Of a stretch of DNA of 64,000 bases, positions 56,137 to 64,000 are shown piece by piece. Location: assembly GCA_965153355.1 (NCBI GenBank), contig OZ231126.1, forward strand, positions 3,596,001 to 3,660,000. Reading direction: 5' to 3'. Made by a program: the position numbers and the translations under genes. Each line of letters begins with the position of its first letter. The first letter of the stretch is position 1. Origin of the DNA: Flaccisagitta enflata (lineage: Eukaryota > Chaetognatha > Sagittoidea > Aphragmophora). The notes under the pieces were generated by a model. It worked only from the letters and a program-made list of their open reading frames with translations, did no database searches and was not told where the DNA came from.

Positions 56137-58806
56137 CTGAGGCGGATCACCCAATAGGCTTAATAGGCTTAAGCCTAGGGCCCCGCGCCTCAGGGGGGCC
56201 CCGCGCCTCAGGGGGGCCCCGCGCCTGCCCCCCCCCTTAAAAAAAAGAGAAAAAAGAAACAGGACAGTAACAAAAGATAATAAGTAAAGAAAAAAGGTAA
56301 AGAATAAAGCAAGAGAAGAAGAAACAAGGCCGGATACACGGGCCAAGACGGTGCGCCGGGCGTTATTAATTCTTAGACCTATCTCTAGCTCCATCAGACC
56401 TATCCCTAGCTCTATCAGACCTATCCCTAGCTCTATCAGACCTATCCCGAGCTCTATCAGGCCTATCCCGAGCTCTATCAGTCCTATACCGAGCTCTATC
56501 AGACCTATCCCGAGCTCTATCAGACCTATCCCGAGCTCTATCAGACCTATCCCCATACCTATCCGTCCAATCACCAGACCTATCTGACCTATCCCCAGCT
56601 TGATCAGACCTCAACATAGCTGATTATTTTAGTGAATGAAATGAATTTTAGTGAATGAAATGAATTTTCGTGAATGAAATGAACAAAATGAGTTTTCAAT
56701 TGATTTCAAACATTTTCAGCCAATGCAATGAAATGAATGAATTGATTAATTAATTAATAATGTAATTGATTAATTAATTAATTAACTAATCAATTAATTT
56801 ATTAATTAATTAATCAATTAATTAATTGAATAATCATTTAATGAATGAATGAATGAATGAGTGAAATGAATTTTAAAGAATGACCTCAACGTAGCTGATT
56901 ATTTTAGTGAAGAAATGAATTTTAGTAAATGAAATGAATTTTAGTATATGAAATGTATTTCAGTGAATGAAATGAACAAAATGAGTTTTTAATTGGTTTC
57001 AAACATTTTCAGTGAATGAATGAAATGAATGAATGAATGAAATGAATGAATGAATGAATGAAATGAATGAATGAATGAAATGAATAAAATGAATGAATGA
57101 ATGAAATGAATGAATGAAATGAATGAATGAAATGAATGAATGAAATGAATGAATGAAATGAATGAATGAAATGAATGAATGAATGAAATGAATGAATGAA
57201 ATGAATGAATGAAATGAATGAATGAAATGAATGAATGAAATGAATGAATGAAATGAATGAATGAAATGAATGAATGAAATGAATGAATGAACTGAATGAA
57301 ATGAAATGAATGAAATGGAGGAATGAAATGAAAGAATGAAATGAAATGAATGAAATGGAGGAATGAAATGAAAGAATGAAATGAAAGAATGAAATGAATG
57401 AATGAAATGAATGAATGAAATGAATGAATGAAATGAATGAATGAAATGAATGAATGAATGAATGAATGAATGAAATGAATGAATGAATGAATGAATGAAT
57501 GAATGAATGAATGAAATGAATGAATAAAATCAGTGAATGAAATGAATGAATGAAATGAATGAATGAAATGAATGGATGAAATCAATGAATGAAATGAATG
57601 ATTGAAATGAATGAGTGAAATAAATGAATGAATGAATGGAATGAATGAATTGAATAGAATGAACGAAATGAATGAAATGAATGAAATGAATGAAATGAAT
57701 GAATGAAATATATGAAATGAATGAAATGAATGAATATAAAGAAACAAATGAATGAAATGAATGAATGAAATGAATGAATGAAATGAATGAATGAATGAAA
57801 TGAATGAAATGAATGAATGAAATGAATGAAATGAATGAATGAGTGAAATGAATGAATGAAATGAACGAATGAAATGAATGAAATGAATGAAATGAATGAT
57901 GAATGAATGAATGAATGAATGAAATGAATTTTAGTGAATGAAATGCATTTTAGTGAATGAAACGAATTTTAGTGATTGAAATGAATGAAATGAGTTTTCA
58001 GCGAGTTTTCATTCGAGCGTGACCGACGTATGGACAGACGGACAGAACCTCTTATAGAGGTGCTATGGCGCATCTGGGAATCATTCTAGCATATTTCTGA
58101 ATCATTTAAAGTGATTTTTGCTTCTTTTTGAGATTTTCAACTCGAGCGTGACCGACCAACTGACCGACCGACCGACCGACCGACTGACCGACCGACAGAC
58201 AGAGCTAGTTATAGAGGTGCTATGGCGCACCTAAAAATAGGAAAAAAAATGAAGAAAAAAAAACAGAAAAACGATCAATAAGAATTGTGATCTGCATGAG
58301 TGTATTTGATGCTCAATGATGGTAAACAATTGCAGAGGTATTATTCAAAACAGAAACAGGAAAAAGATCAGTAACAAATATCTTGTATCTTTAAAAGAAT
58401 AGAAACTATATGTTAAGCTTGAATATGAATAGCATAAATGACATTATTTGCTTTGAAAACTACTTTGAGATTTTTAAAGCCAAACAACTTTTTTTTCAGT
58501 TCAATCAAAACCAAATGCTGTATTTTGTTTTTTGCTTCATAATTAATTAGACAAAGATTAATTAAATCTTTTAAATCAACAAACAGAAATATTGAATATT
58601 GTATGACAAATGTAATTGTAGAAATAGGAAAATGATATATATGATGCCAGGGGATCTAAAAAAGAGATTGGGGGTTCACCTTCCAGTCAAGCCTAAAGAC
58701 CCGCGCTTTGTTGATCTTCAAGCTGACAGGGGGGGGGCAGATGGGGGTTGGGGGGCCCCGCGCCCTAGCCAAGCCTAGGGCCCCGCGCATTGTTGATCCG
58801 CCTCAG
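56137..58806 (+). mobile_element. 2.67 kb TIR element, right copy
   Basis: Same ends and gene-free content as the left copy and nearly identical outside the tandem arrays. Small differences include TTAATTAATAATGTAATTG near 56750 and a GACTGACC change in the microsatellite near 58180. Low divergence indicates a recent duplication. Confidence 0.8.
56333..58236 (+). mobile_element. 1.9 kb HINE-like element nested in the right TIR copy
   Basis: Counterpart of 52951-54875 with the same ends and an internal second 3' end (58012-58075). Confidence 0.8.
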
Positions 58807-59419
58807 CTGTAGCCCAACTAGGAAATCCAATGAGATGTAAAAATTCAAGCTGCTGACTGCTCAAACATTGTTCTTTCACTGAACCTTGTCAAATTTGTTC
58901 AATCTTTCCATTAACGCCTTCATTTCGACCCAGAAAGTTCACACATACTGAATAACAACCCTCACACCAAAGCTAAAATCTTGCCTCACAACAATTGCAG
59001 GCCCCAAATCTTTTTAACACTATCAACAGAATGGCCACAGACAGCAACTCTTTGAGTTTAAAGGAATTCCACGCGGCCAAAGTAGAGCAATCTCATTTTA
59101 TATGTTAAAATCGATAAAAATCAATGTTTTTGCATACTACTGACGTCTCAGAAATGACGCTCTAGTCCCTGTCCAAATCTGTTTTTGAGTGGGGCCATTT
59201 GTTTGAAACCTAAGAGAGGGAGTCACTACAGCTGTTTCAACATGATCTAAGATGTTGAGCGCAACGAATATAGGAAAAAGAGCAATGATAACTGAGACGT
59301 GGGGAAAGGCCTTAGTTTGTTGGGGGCTTTCACTCATAACATCTTATAATGCTTCAAACTTCTCCTAACAAAGGTTCCCGTTGCCAGGGTGGTCTGATTT
59401 TTTGCCTGGAGCATTTTTT

Positions 59420-59660
59420 GTCGCGTGCTACGCGACTCTATAATCCACTTTCCGGTCCGTCGGTCCTTCCGAATATCACAAAATCCTTTAAAAGGTGTTT
59501 AAAATGTCTTAAAGACATTTTACAGGATCTGAAGCATCAAAAGCCACTTGTTGGTCAGTTGGTCAATCTTTAATTACGTTAGTCAGTCTGCCTACCTGTC
59601 TGTCTGCCTGACTTTATTTGAAAGTGCCGACGCACGCGACTTAGGTCTAATGACCTTGTT
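59420..59660 (-). mobile_element. short HINE-like element
   Basis: A 241 bp copy on the minus strand: AACAAGGTCATTAGACCTAA, subterminal GTCGCGTGC, a weak microsatellite (GGACCGACGGACC), ATAGAG, and a hairpin GTCGCGTAGCACGCGAC followed by AAAAA. The hairpin right arm GCACGCGAC is the exact inverse of the left motif. The core lacks a tandem array. Confidence 0.8.
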
Positions 59661-59716
59661 TCAACAACCCTCCGCTATGGTTACTTGGGTGAAGTCGTGG
59701 GTTAACATTAGGGCGC

Positions 59717-60231
59717 TTGGGTGCTTCACATAGCAAAAGTTGCTTATTTATTTTCATCCTCTTTACTTAAAGTGGAGTGGGCAATTTTAGGACTCTTACC
59801 ATTTTTCTTTTATCAAAAATTATTCATCTTCCATTTTTTAGAAAATTGTTTTTGAGAGTTTAATTTTTATATTGCAGTGGGATAAAAAAGTATGCTGATC
59901 TTCTTTGAATTAGCTTTTGTAAACTTCTGCTGTTTAGAGAATTGTAAACCTGCTTTTTCACAAGCTCTTACGTAGCTTATGCTCTGCTATTTTGATTTAT
60001 TTTTACAAAAATCATGGTTTTCTAAAACTAACAATTGTTCCTTTTGTAACAAGACTACACAGGATTTTGCTGAATTCTGGGAAATCTGAGTAAACTTTAA
60101 GGCCGAAACAAAAACGGAAGATGAAGGAATTTTGAGAAAAGGAAAACGGTCATCTTCATGATTTTTTTCACTCCATATTATGTTAGCAGGACAAGAAGAA
60201 AATCAAATTTTTTGCTATGCGAAGCACGCAA
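59717..60231 (-). mobile_element. MITE with 22 bp TIRs and 9 bp target duplication, copy 2
   Basis: A 515 bp element, the reverse-oriented relative of 5718-6233, with about 85 percent similarity by eye. It is flanked by TTAGGGCGC at 59708-59716 and 60232-60240. Confidence 0.85.
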
Positions 60232-60240
60232 TTAGGGCGC

Positions 60241-60559
60241 CTAGAGTGACGTAGTGTAGACAGTCCAATTGATAAGTGCTCAGCTTTCTTCTTTCAGGAC
60301 ATGCACCAGAACTAAGGCAAGGCATAGGCATAAGGTGTATAACTGTTTTTTAAATTCTTTTTTGGTTTTAGTTTTGTTTTTCTCCTTTTCCCCTTTTTCG
60401 CTTCAGCAAATTTCAGAGAAGTAAATTGATCATAGAAAACTAACAATATCAAAAGCAGGAGGGGGGGGAAGGGCAGCAGAGAGCAGCTAGACCAAAACTG
60501 TACCACACCAAAACTGTAAAAAAAAAGCTTAAAAACAACAGTCCTCGACTGTAATCTAT
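60241..60559. other. unassigned DNA
   Basis: No gene or repeat boundary was recognised. It contains a G-run near 60463 and the word GTCCTCGAC at 60541 that recurs at 62579. Confidence 0.4.
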
Positions 60560-60760
60560 TTGGTGTCCGACCCGGCTACTCAGTCTGACCCGACTACTCA
60601 GTCAGACCCGGCTACTCAGTCTGACCCAGCTACTGATTGCATACCTTGAAGTCCATGGTGGCATACCTTGCAGCCTATGATGGCATACCTTGAAGTCCAT
60701 GATGGCATACCTTGAAGTCCATGATGGCATTCATTGATGTCCATGAAAGCATACCTTATA
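60560..60760. repeat. two adjacent tandem arrays (17 bp and about 24 bp units)
   Basis: 60575-60635: four units of CTACTCAGTCTGACCCG. 60640-60760: five units of GCATACCTTGAAGTCCATGA with variants. An A-rich stretch (60770-60910) follows. Confidence 0.85.
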
Positions 60761-60965
60761 ATCCAACAATAAAAAAGATACATAACAAAGAATTTTCAAA
60801 GAGTTTTCAAAAAAATTTTTTCAAAAAAAAAAAAAAATTTTAAAACATAAAAACAATTTCAAGACAAAAAAAATTTCAAAAAAAAAAATTTCAAAAAAAA
60901 AAAATTCTGAAGTCCAGGAAATAATGTTACTAGATACATCATAAATCATACATCATACATCATAA

Positions 60966-61584
60966 GACAGCGTCTCCCCTAAGGCAACATTTGTGTTTCA
61001 AAGAGAGTCAAAATGGAAATTATGAATGAATAGAAAAGGAAAAATAACTGAATGATAGTGATTCAGGTGGCTTAGATATAATATTTAAAAGAAAAAATTG
61101 CATTCATTTAGCAAGAAAAATGAAGTTTAGCCAAAGTTACTAACAAAAGTTTTTTGAAAATTTTTCCTTTTTTCACTTTTGGTCACTGACAGGGGGCTGG
61201 TCTAAATTCTAAATTTGCATAGAAAAAGAAAAAATGAAAAAACAAAAAACATAGTTCTCTTCCCAAATCGATTACAGAGTGAACTATGTTTTTCAAAATG
61301 CAAAATTTCCCTGTGTATGGCTTTCTTAGAATTTAGACCACAGAAAATGAAAAAAAGTGTGAGTAGAAATTTGCTGAAAACCATCATTTTCCTACTTGTT
61401 TCCATATGAATTGCATAGTTCAAATTACTTTTTTTGTCAGAATATGATAATAAGGTATATACCAAGTGTCTTTAGAGACAATTTGTCTACTAAAAGCGTT
61501 CCAGCTCAATCATTGTTGTGATAATGATGCAAAAAGTCTGGTGAAACACTTAATTTTCCTTCGAAAATTCGCCGTCATAAATAC
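60966..61584 (+). mobile_element. internal remnant of the CAGGGGTG hAT family
   Basis: Aligns with 12938-13550 of the intact element in the same orientation (GACAGCGTC...CCCCT; CATAGTTCTCTTCCCAAAT; CAAGTGTCTTTAGAGACAAT; GAAAATTCGCCGTC). Both termini are missing. Confidence 0.8.
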
Positions 61585-62235
61585 CCTTATATTTTCTTAA
61601 CCAATACTCAGAATTTACTGAAATCTTGCAGGGGAGCTTTAATTGATGCAATGAACCTTTACAACAAGTTTGAACAACATTAGTGAACCTTTACTACCCT
61701 TCCCCTATGTAAATTGCCCAAGTCCAGGAATCAATATTACTAGCAAAATACTCTAATATCTTCTAAACCAATACTCAGAATTATCTGAATTAGAAAGACA
61801 GACCAACGGGACGACGGAGTGATAGTCATGACCTTTCCGATATAAGGGGGACCTTAAGAGATTAGGGAGGAAGCTTTTTGAAAAAAAATCATGATAGAAT
61901 TAGTCTTCGTGCGATCGTGTCATGCCTTTCGTTATTTTTCATGAAGAAATGCTCATTTGCATATTGCCGCGATCTGATTATTAAGTAGAAGACGGACTTA
62001 AAATCACACATAACCCAGACAGCGCTTTTCCGCTCTCGTTAGACACGTCATATCTTCATATCTATCTAAGACATGGCTTTACATATGGATAGAAAAGCGA
62101 ATAAAGAACACGAGGTAACTCCATTAACTCCGATGCCGAAAAGATCAGAATTTCCTATAAATTGATAAATAACAATATAACATTACTTGCAACGCGTTGT
62201 TGGCGTATTGGCGTGTTTTTTCAATATTTGACAGG
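61585..62235. other. unassigned DNA
   Basis: Contains TCTTAACCAATACTCAGAAT and TCTAAACCAATACTCAGAAT about 180 bp apart (61598 and 61770), a short direct repeat. A GACAGACCAACGGGACGACGG word at 61797 resembles the HINE microsatellite, but no ends are visible. No gene is supported. Confidence 0.4.
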
Positions 62236-62549
62236 CGGCCGGAGAGTCGCCTTGCTAGGTAGAGCTGCCCGCCTCGGGTGATGCTCTGTCGTCAAACACA
62301 CATGAGGCTGGGGTTCGTTCAATTATAGTCGTGCTAGGGTGCACGTAAAAACAAAGGGATAGAAAAGCATGTGAGCACGTATTGGCAAGGAACTAACGCC
62401 AACAAACAAAGCTAGAATGTTGTTGAAAGTTGGTACACAGGTTAGTATTGCCCTAAAAATAACACTGACCAAGTTTCATCAACATCTGAGTTGTGGTTCT
62501 CAAGTTTTTTAGGGTTGAGACAAACAACAAACAAACAAACAAACAAACG
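62236..62549 (+). mobile_element. SINE-like element with tRNA-like head and (CAAA)n tail
   Basis: The head has a box A-like GCTAGGTAGAGCTGCCC and a box B-like GGGGTTCGTTCAATT about 60 bp later. The tail side carries CCAAGTTTCATCAACATCTG and GGTTCTCAAGTTTTTTAGGG, resembling the conserved core before the tail in Nin-type animal SINEs, then (CAAA)n to 62548. The head is degraded and no target duplication was defined. Confidence 0.4.
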
Positions 62550-62578
62550 ACTCACTACACGATCAAGGCTATGTTATA

Positions 62579-62607
62579 GTCCTCGACGTAAACTGATCGT
62601 CGAGGAC
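62579..62607. other. 10 bp inverted repeat GTCCTCGACG
   Basis: GTCCTCGACG and its inverse CGTCGAGGAC are separated by 9 bp, just after the SINE-like tail. Function unknown. Confidence 0.6.
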
Positions 62608-62631
62608 AGAAACAAACAAGAGTGATGTTGA

Positions 62632-62890
62632 TCTCATCCTAACAAGTCTCCCAAACAGCAGTGGTCAGCGGTACCCATTGCCCCTAAGTTAGGACCCTAT
62701 GCTTGGATGTAGTAGTGAGATCTCACGCGATCACCAGAGGGTCAGCGGCCACGAAGGAATGGATGACCTACGCTCGCCTATGCTTGGTTCGGATTGGAGC
62801 AGGATCTGAGCCTGGAGCCTTAGATTTGAGCAGAGGCTGGGATTTGGGCCTGGAGGCTGGAATTTGCGTGTTCAGGTTGGGATTTGTGAC
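62632..62890 (+). repeat. GGTCAGCGGTACC-family repeat, uninterrupted copy
   Basis: Counterpart of 9965-10330 without the mariner-type MITE. It ends in three to four imperfect GAGGCTGGGATTTG units, the same kind of core as at 16480-16845. Confidence 0.75.
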
Positions 62891-62904
62891 GCCCAAAATT
62901 TTCT

Positions 62905-63518
62905 GTTGTTCATGTATATGTCCAGCTTGACGCCATACTAAGGTAATCAATTTTGTACTACCATTTCTGAAAAACAGTGGCGTAGGACAACGGCGACAAC
63001 GTCGACAACGTATGACGACAACGACGACAACAACGACGAGCATGACTTTGGATTTCTTGACATTTTAATGCATTTCCCATTTGTCAGCTGCCAGCTGCAA
63101 TAATCGTGCAATCCTGCAATAGTTTTTGTTAAAAACTTTCCTCAACAATCCCACAAATAAACAAGGCCGGATACACGGCTACCCCAGTCGCGTGCGGGTG
63201 GGCAGGAGCTGTATTTGAGGTCACTTGATCATTTGGGCAGAAGCAGTGAGGCCAAAGACCGCGAAAACCCCAAAAACGTAAAATGTGATGGACAGACGGA
63301 CCGACGGACGGACCGACGGACGGACCGCCAAAGCGGGCTGTAGAGTCGCGTAGCATGCGACTAAAAATATGTTTTCTTAAAATATTTGCAGAATCACGTA
63401 AAAAGGATGAGTGTAAAAGCCACAAACTTATTCTCATGATATTGTCTTTGATGAAAAATTTTCTGAAGAAGAAGTAGAACACCGGCTAAATCAAAATTAA
63501 CACAAAAAGGCAAAAAAG
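62905..63518 (+). promoter_or_regulatory. promoter region and first exon of a paralogue of the peptide gene
   Basis: Parallels 14265-15221: CCAGCTTGACGCC, ACGACGAGCATGACT, CATTTGTCAGCTG, CCCACAAAT, CACGTA, AAAAGCC, TTCTCATGATATTGTCT, and the exon end CAAAAAAG|GTGAGTT at 63518. The TATA of gene 1 is changed here (GAGTGTAAAAG at 63411-63421). A HINE-like element (63160-63366) sits about 45 bp upstream of that point. The coding exons lie beyond the window's right edge. Confidence 0.75.
63160..63366 (+). mobile_element. HINE-like element inserted in the paralogue promoter
   Basis: A 207 bp element: AACAAGGCCGGATACACGGC, left subterminal GTCGCGTGC, a GACGGACCGACGG microsatellite, GGGCTGTAGAG, and a hairpin GTCGCGTAGCATGCGAC then TAAAAA. 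Gene 1 provides the empty site (CCCACAAATGAAATATTTTC), confirming both boundaries and the lack of a target duplication. Confidence 0.85.
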
Positions 63519-63684
63519 GTGAGTTAACATCAACAAGCCTGTTACCGAGAGCAACGATGTGTTCCTTTTTCGCATTTTTTTAAGTAACAACAGATTATTC
63601 TTTCCAAGGCTCAAAGTTATTATTTTTAACTCATTTTGAAGCTCAATCCTTTGCTATGGTGTCATTTGATACTACACTATTTTA

Positions 63685-63999
63685 CAGGCCTGTATATTAT
63701 TGAGTTTTCCCCCCCCCCCCCCGTGGGGGGGGAAAAAATCAAAGGGTCTGGAGATGGGGAAGGAAACCAAAGGGGGAAAAAAGAGAAAAAAAGAAAATTT
63801 GGGGAAAATATAACTTTTGACAGTACTAAATCATAAAACCCAATTAGTAAAACACAATTTGACACTTTTTAAACCTTAACTACTTAGTTTTATTGCTCTA
63901 TGGGGAAGAAAATCATAGATATAAAAATGCTTCGCGGGGAAGAAAATCAAAGGCAGGGGGGGAAAAAAATCAAAAGCGACTCAATAATATACACCCCTG
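63685..63999 (+). mobile_element. short hAT derivative, 315 bp, at the window edge
   Basis: Left end CAGGCCTGTATATTATTGAG. Right end, reversed, CAGGGGTGTATATTATTGAG. Long C- and G-runs lie inside the ends. The left 8 bp flank is CTATTTTA, and the one base seen after the right end (C) agrees with a duplication. It sits in the first intron of the paralogous peptide gene. Confidence 0.8.
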
Positions 64000-64000
64000 C

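Larger units (their letters stand above)
52764..58806. mobile_element. 6.04 kb composite insertion: two direct copies of a TIR element around a spacer
   Basis: The satellite monomer is interrupted exactly, with CTGTAGCC at 52756-52763 and again at 58807-58814. The insert starts CTGAGGCGGATCA and ends TGATCCGCCTCAG. Inside are two direct copies of a 2.68 kb element (52764-55445 and 56137-58806), each with the same inverted ends, separated by 55446-56136. The inner flanks of the two copies do not match each other or the outer duplication, so the 6 kb unit appears to have moved as one. The 8 bp duplication and GGCGGATC ends suggest hAT-type mobilisation; that assignment is inferred. Confidence 0.85.
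28570..59335. repeat. 30.8 kb higher-order satellite array (A monomers of 738 bp with inserted E elements)
   Basis: A monomers (from the A-run before TTCATGTCACCTTGCCCC to AAACAGTTTTT): partial 28570-29280; 30555-31292; 31293-32031; 33315-34053; 34054-34792; 36062-36818; 37572-38309; 38310-39047; 40320-41057; 41058-41796; 43071-43809; 45087-45825; 45826-46565; 47854-48590; 48591-49328; 50632-51370; and one split by the composite insertion (52673-52763 and 58807-59335). Two types alternate: type 1 follows E and reads TTTTCCCACTTC; type 2 usually reads TTTTCACACTTC and precedes E. The common unit is A1-A2-E of about 2.75 kb. Two units have a single A and are about 2.0 kb. No gene is supported in A. 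Confidence 0.95.

Noticed and set aside
53627-57747. Long minus-strand frames (214 and 252 codons) of the FHSFISFIH type, and IGLIELG frames at 52774 and 56047
   Set aside because: They are exact translations of the AATGAATGAAATG and 20 bp tandem arrays, and change length with repeat number between the two copies.
52764-58806. LTR retrotransposon reading of the two 2.68 kb direct repeats
   Set aside because: The 691 bp spacer has no gag/pol or primer-binding site, the repeats do not have TG...CA ends but 12-13 bp inverted ends, and the target duplication is 8 bp.
59137-59337. 66-codon minus-strand frame in the satellite monomer as a gene
   Set aside because: Ends at the truncated satellite edge. 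The frame is interrupted or absent in the other A monomers.
465-63366. Hairpins followed by A/T runs considered as transcription terminators, and tandem arrays considered as CRISPR
   Set aside because: The hairpins are fixed ends of mobile elements. The arrays lack unique spacers and the DNA is clearly eukaryotic.

Overview
The window looks like a repeat-dominated stretch of an invertebrate animal nuclear genome. Signs are GT-AG introns, a beta-thymosin/WH2-type terminal exon, a secreted peptide-precursor gene with dibasic cleavage sites, hAT, Tc1/mariner-like and Mutator-like non-autonomous DNA transposons, a SINE-like element, and degenerate TTAGGG-type repeats. The species cannot be named. 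There is no sign of bacterial genes, operons, rRNA or CRISPR, and almost all long open frames are translations of tandem repeats.

Layout. 0-5.3 kb: a 1.5 kb rolling-circle-type element, a foldback and a short element of the same family. 5.35-5.52 kb: last exon of a beta-thymosin/WH2 actin-binding protein, followed by tandem copies of its own 3' end and a 516 bp MITE with a 9 bp target duplication. 6.2-12.4 kb: simple repeats, foldbacks and small TIR elements. 12.6-13.9 kb: a broken gene split by a hAT element with a perfect 8 bp target duplication. 15.1-23.4 kb: a gene for a small secreted peptide precursor (TATA box, untranslated first exon, signal-peptide exon, two dibasic-rich exons). Its first coding intron holds a 4.8 kb inverted repeat and its second holds a rolling-circle-type element. 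25.3-25.9 kb: a TIR-bounded block of telomere-like repeats. 28.6-59.3 kb: a 30.8 kb higher-order tandem array of a 738 bp satellite (A) in which about every second monomer carries a 1.27 kb element (E). One A monomer is split by a 6.04 kb composite insertion made of two direct copies of a 2.68 kb TIR element around a 691 bp spacer. 59.4-64 kb: more MITEs, a SINE-like element, and the promoter and first exon of a paralogue of the peptide gene, which runs out of the window.

The unifying theme is one non-autonomous family that occurs at least 20 times at sizes from 140 bp to 1.9 kb. In one orientation it starts AACAAGG, has a subterminal motif near the left end that is the inverse of the right-end hairpin arm, has a core of short tandem repeats often built on AATGA/AATGAC, then a GACGGACC-type microsatellite, then a GC-rich hairpin ending CTAAAAA. 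It inserts between T and T (A and A) without target duplication, shown by related empty copies inside this same window. This fits the Helentron-associated (HINE/DINE-1/pearl-like) rolling-circle elements. The hairpin sequence differs between subfamilies and the left-end motif changes with it.
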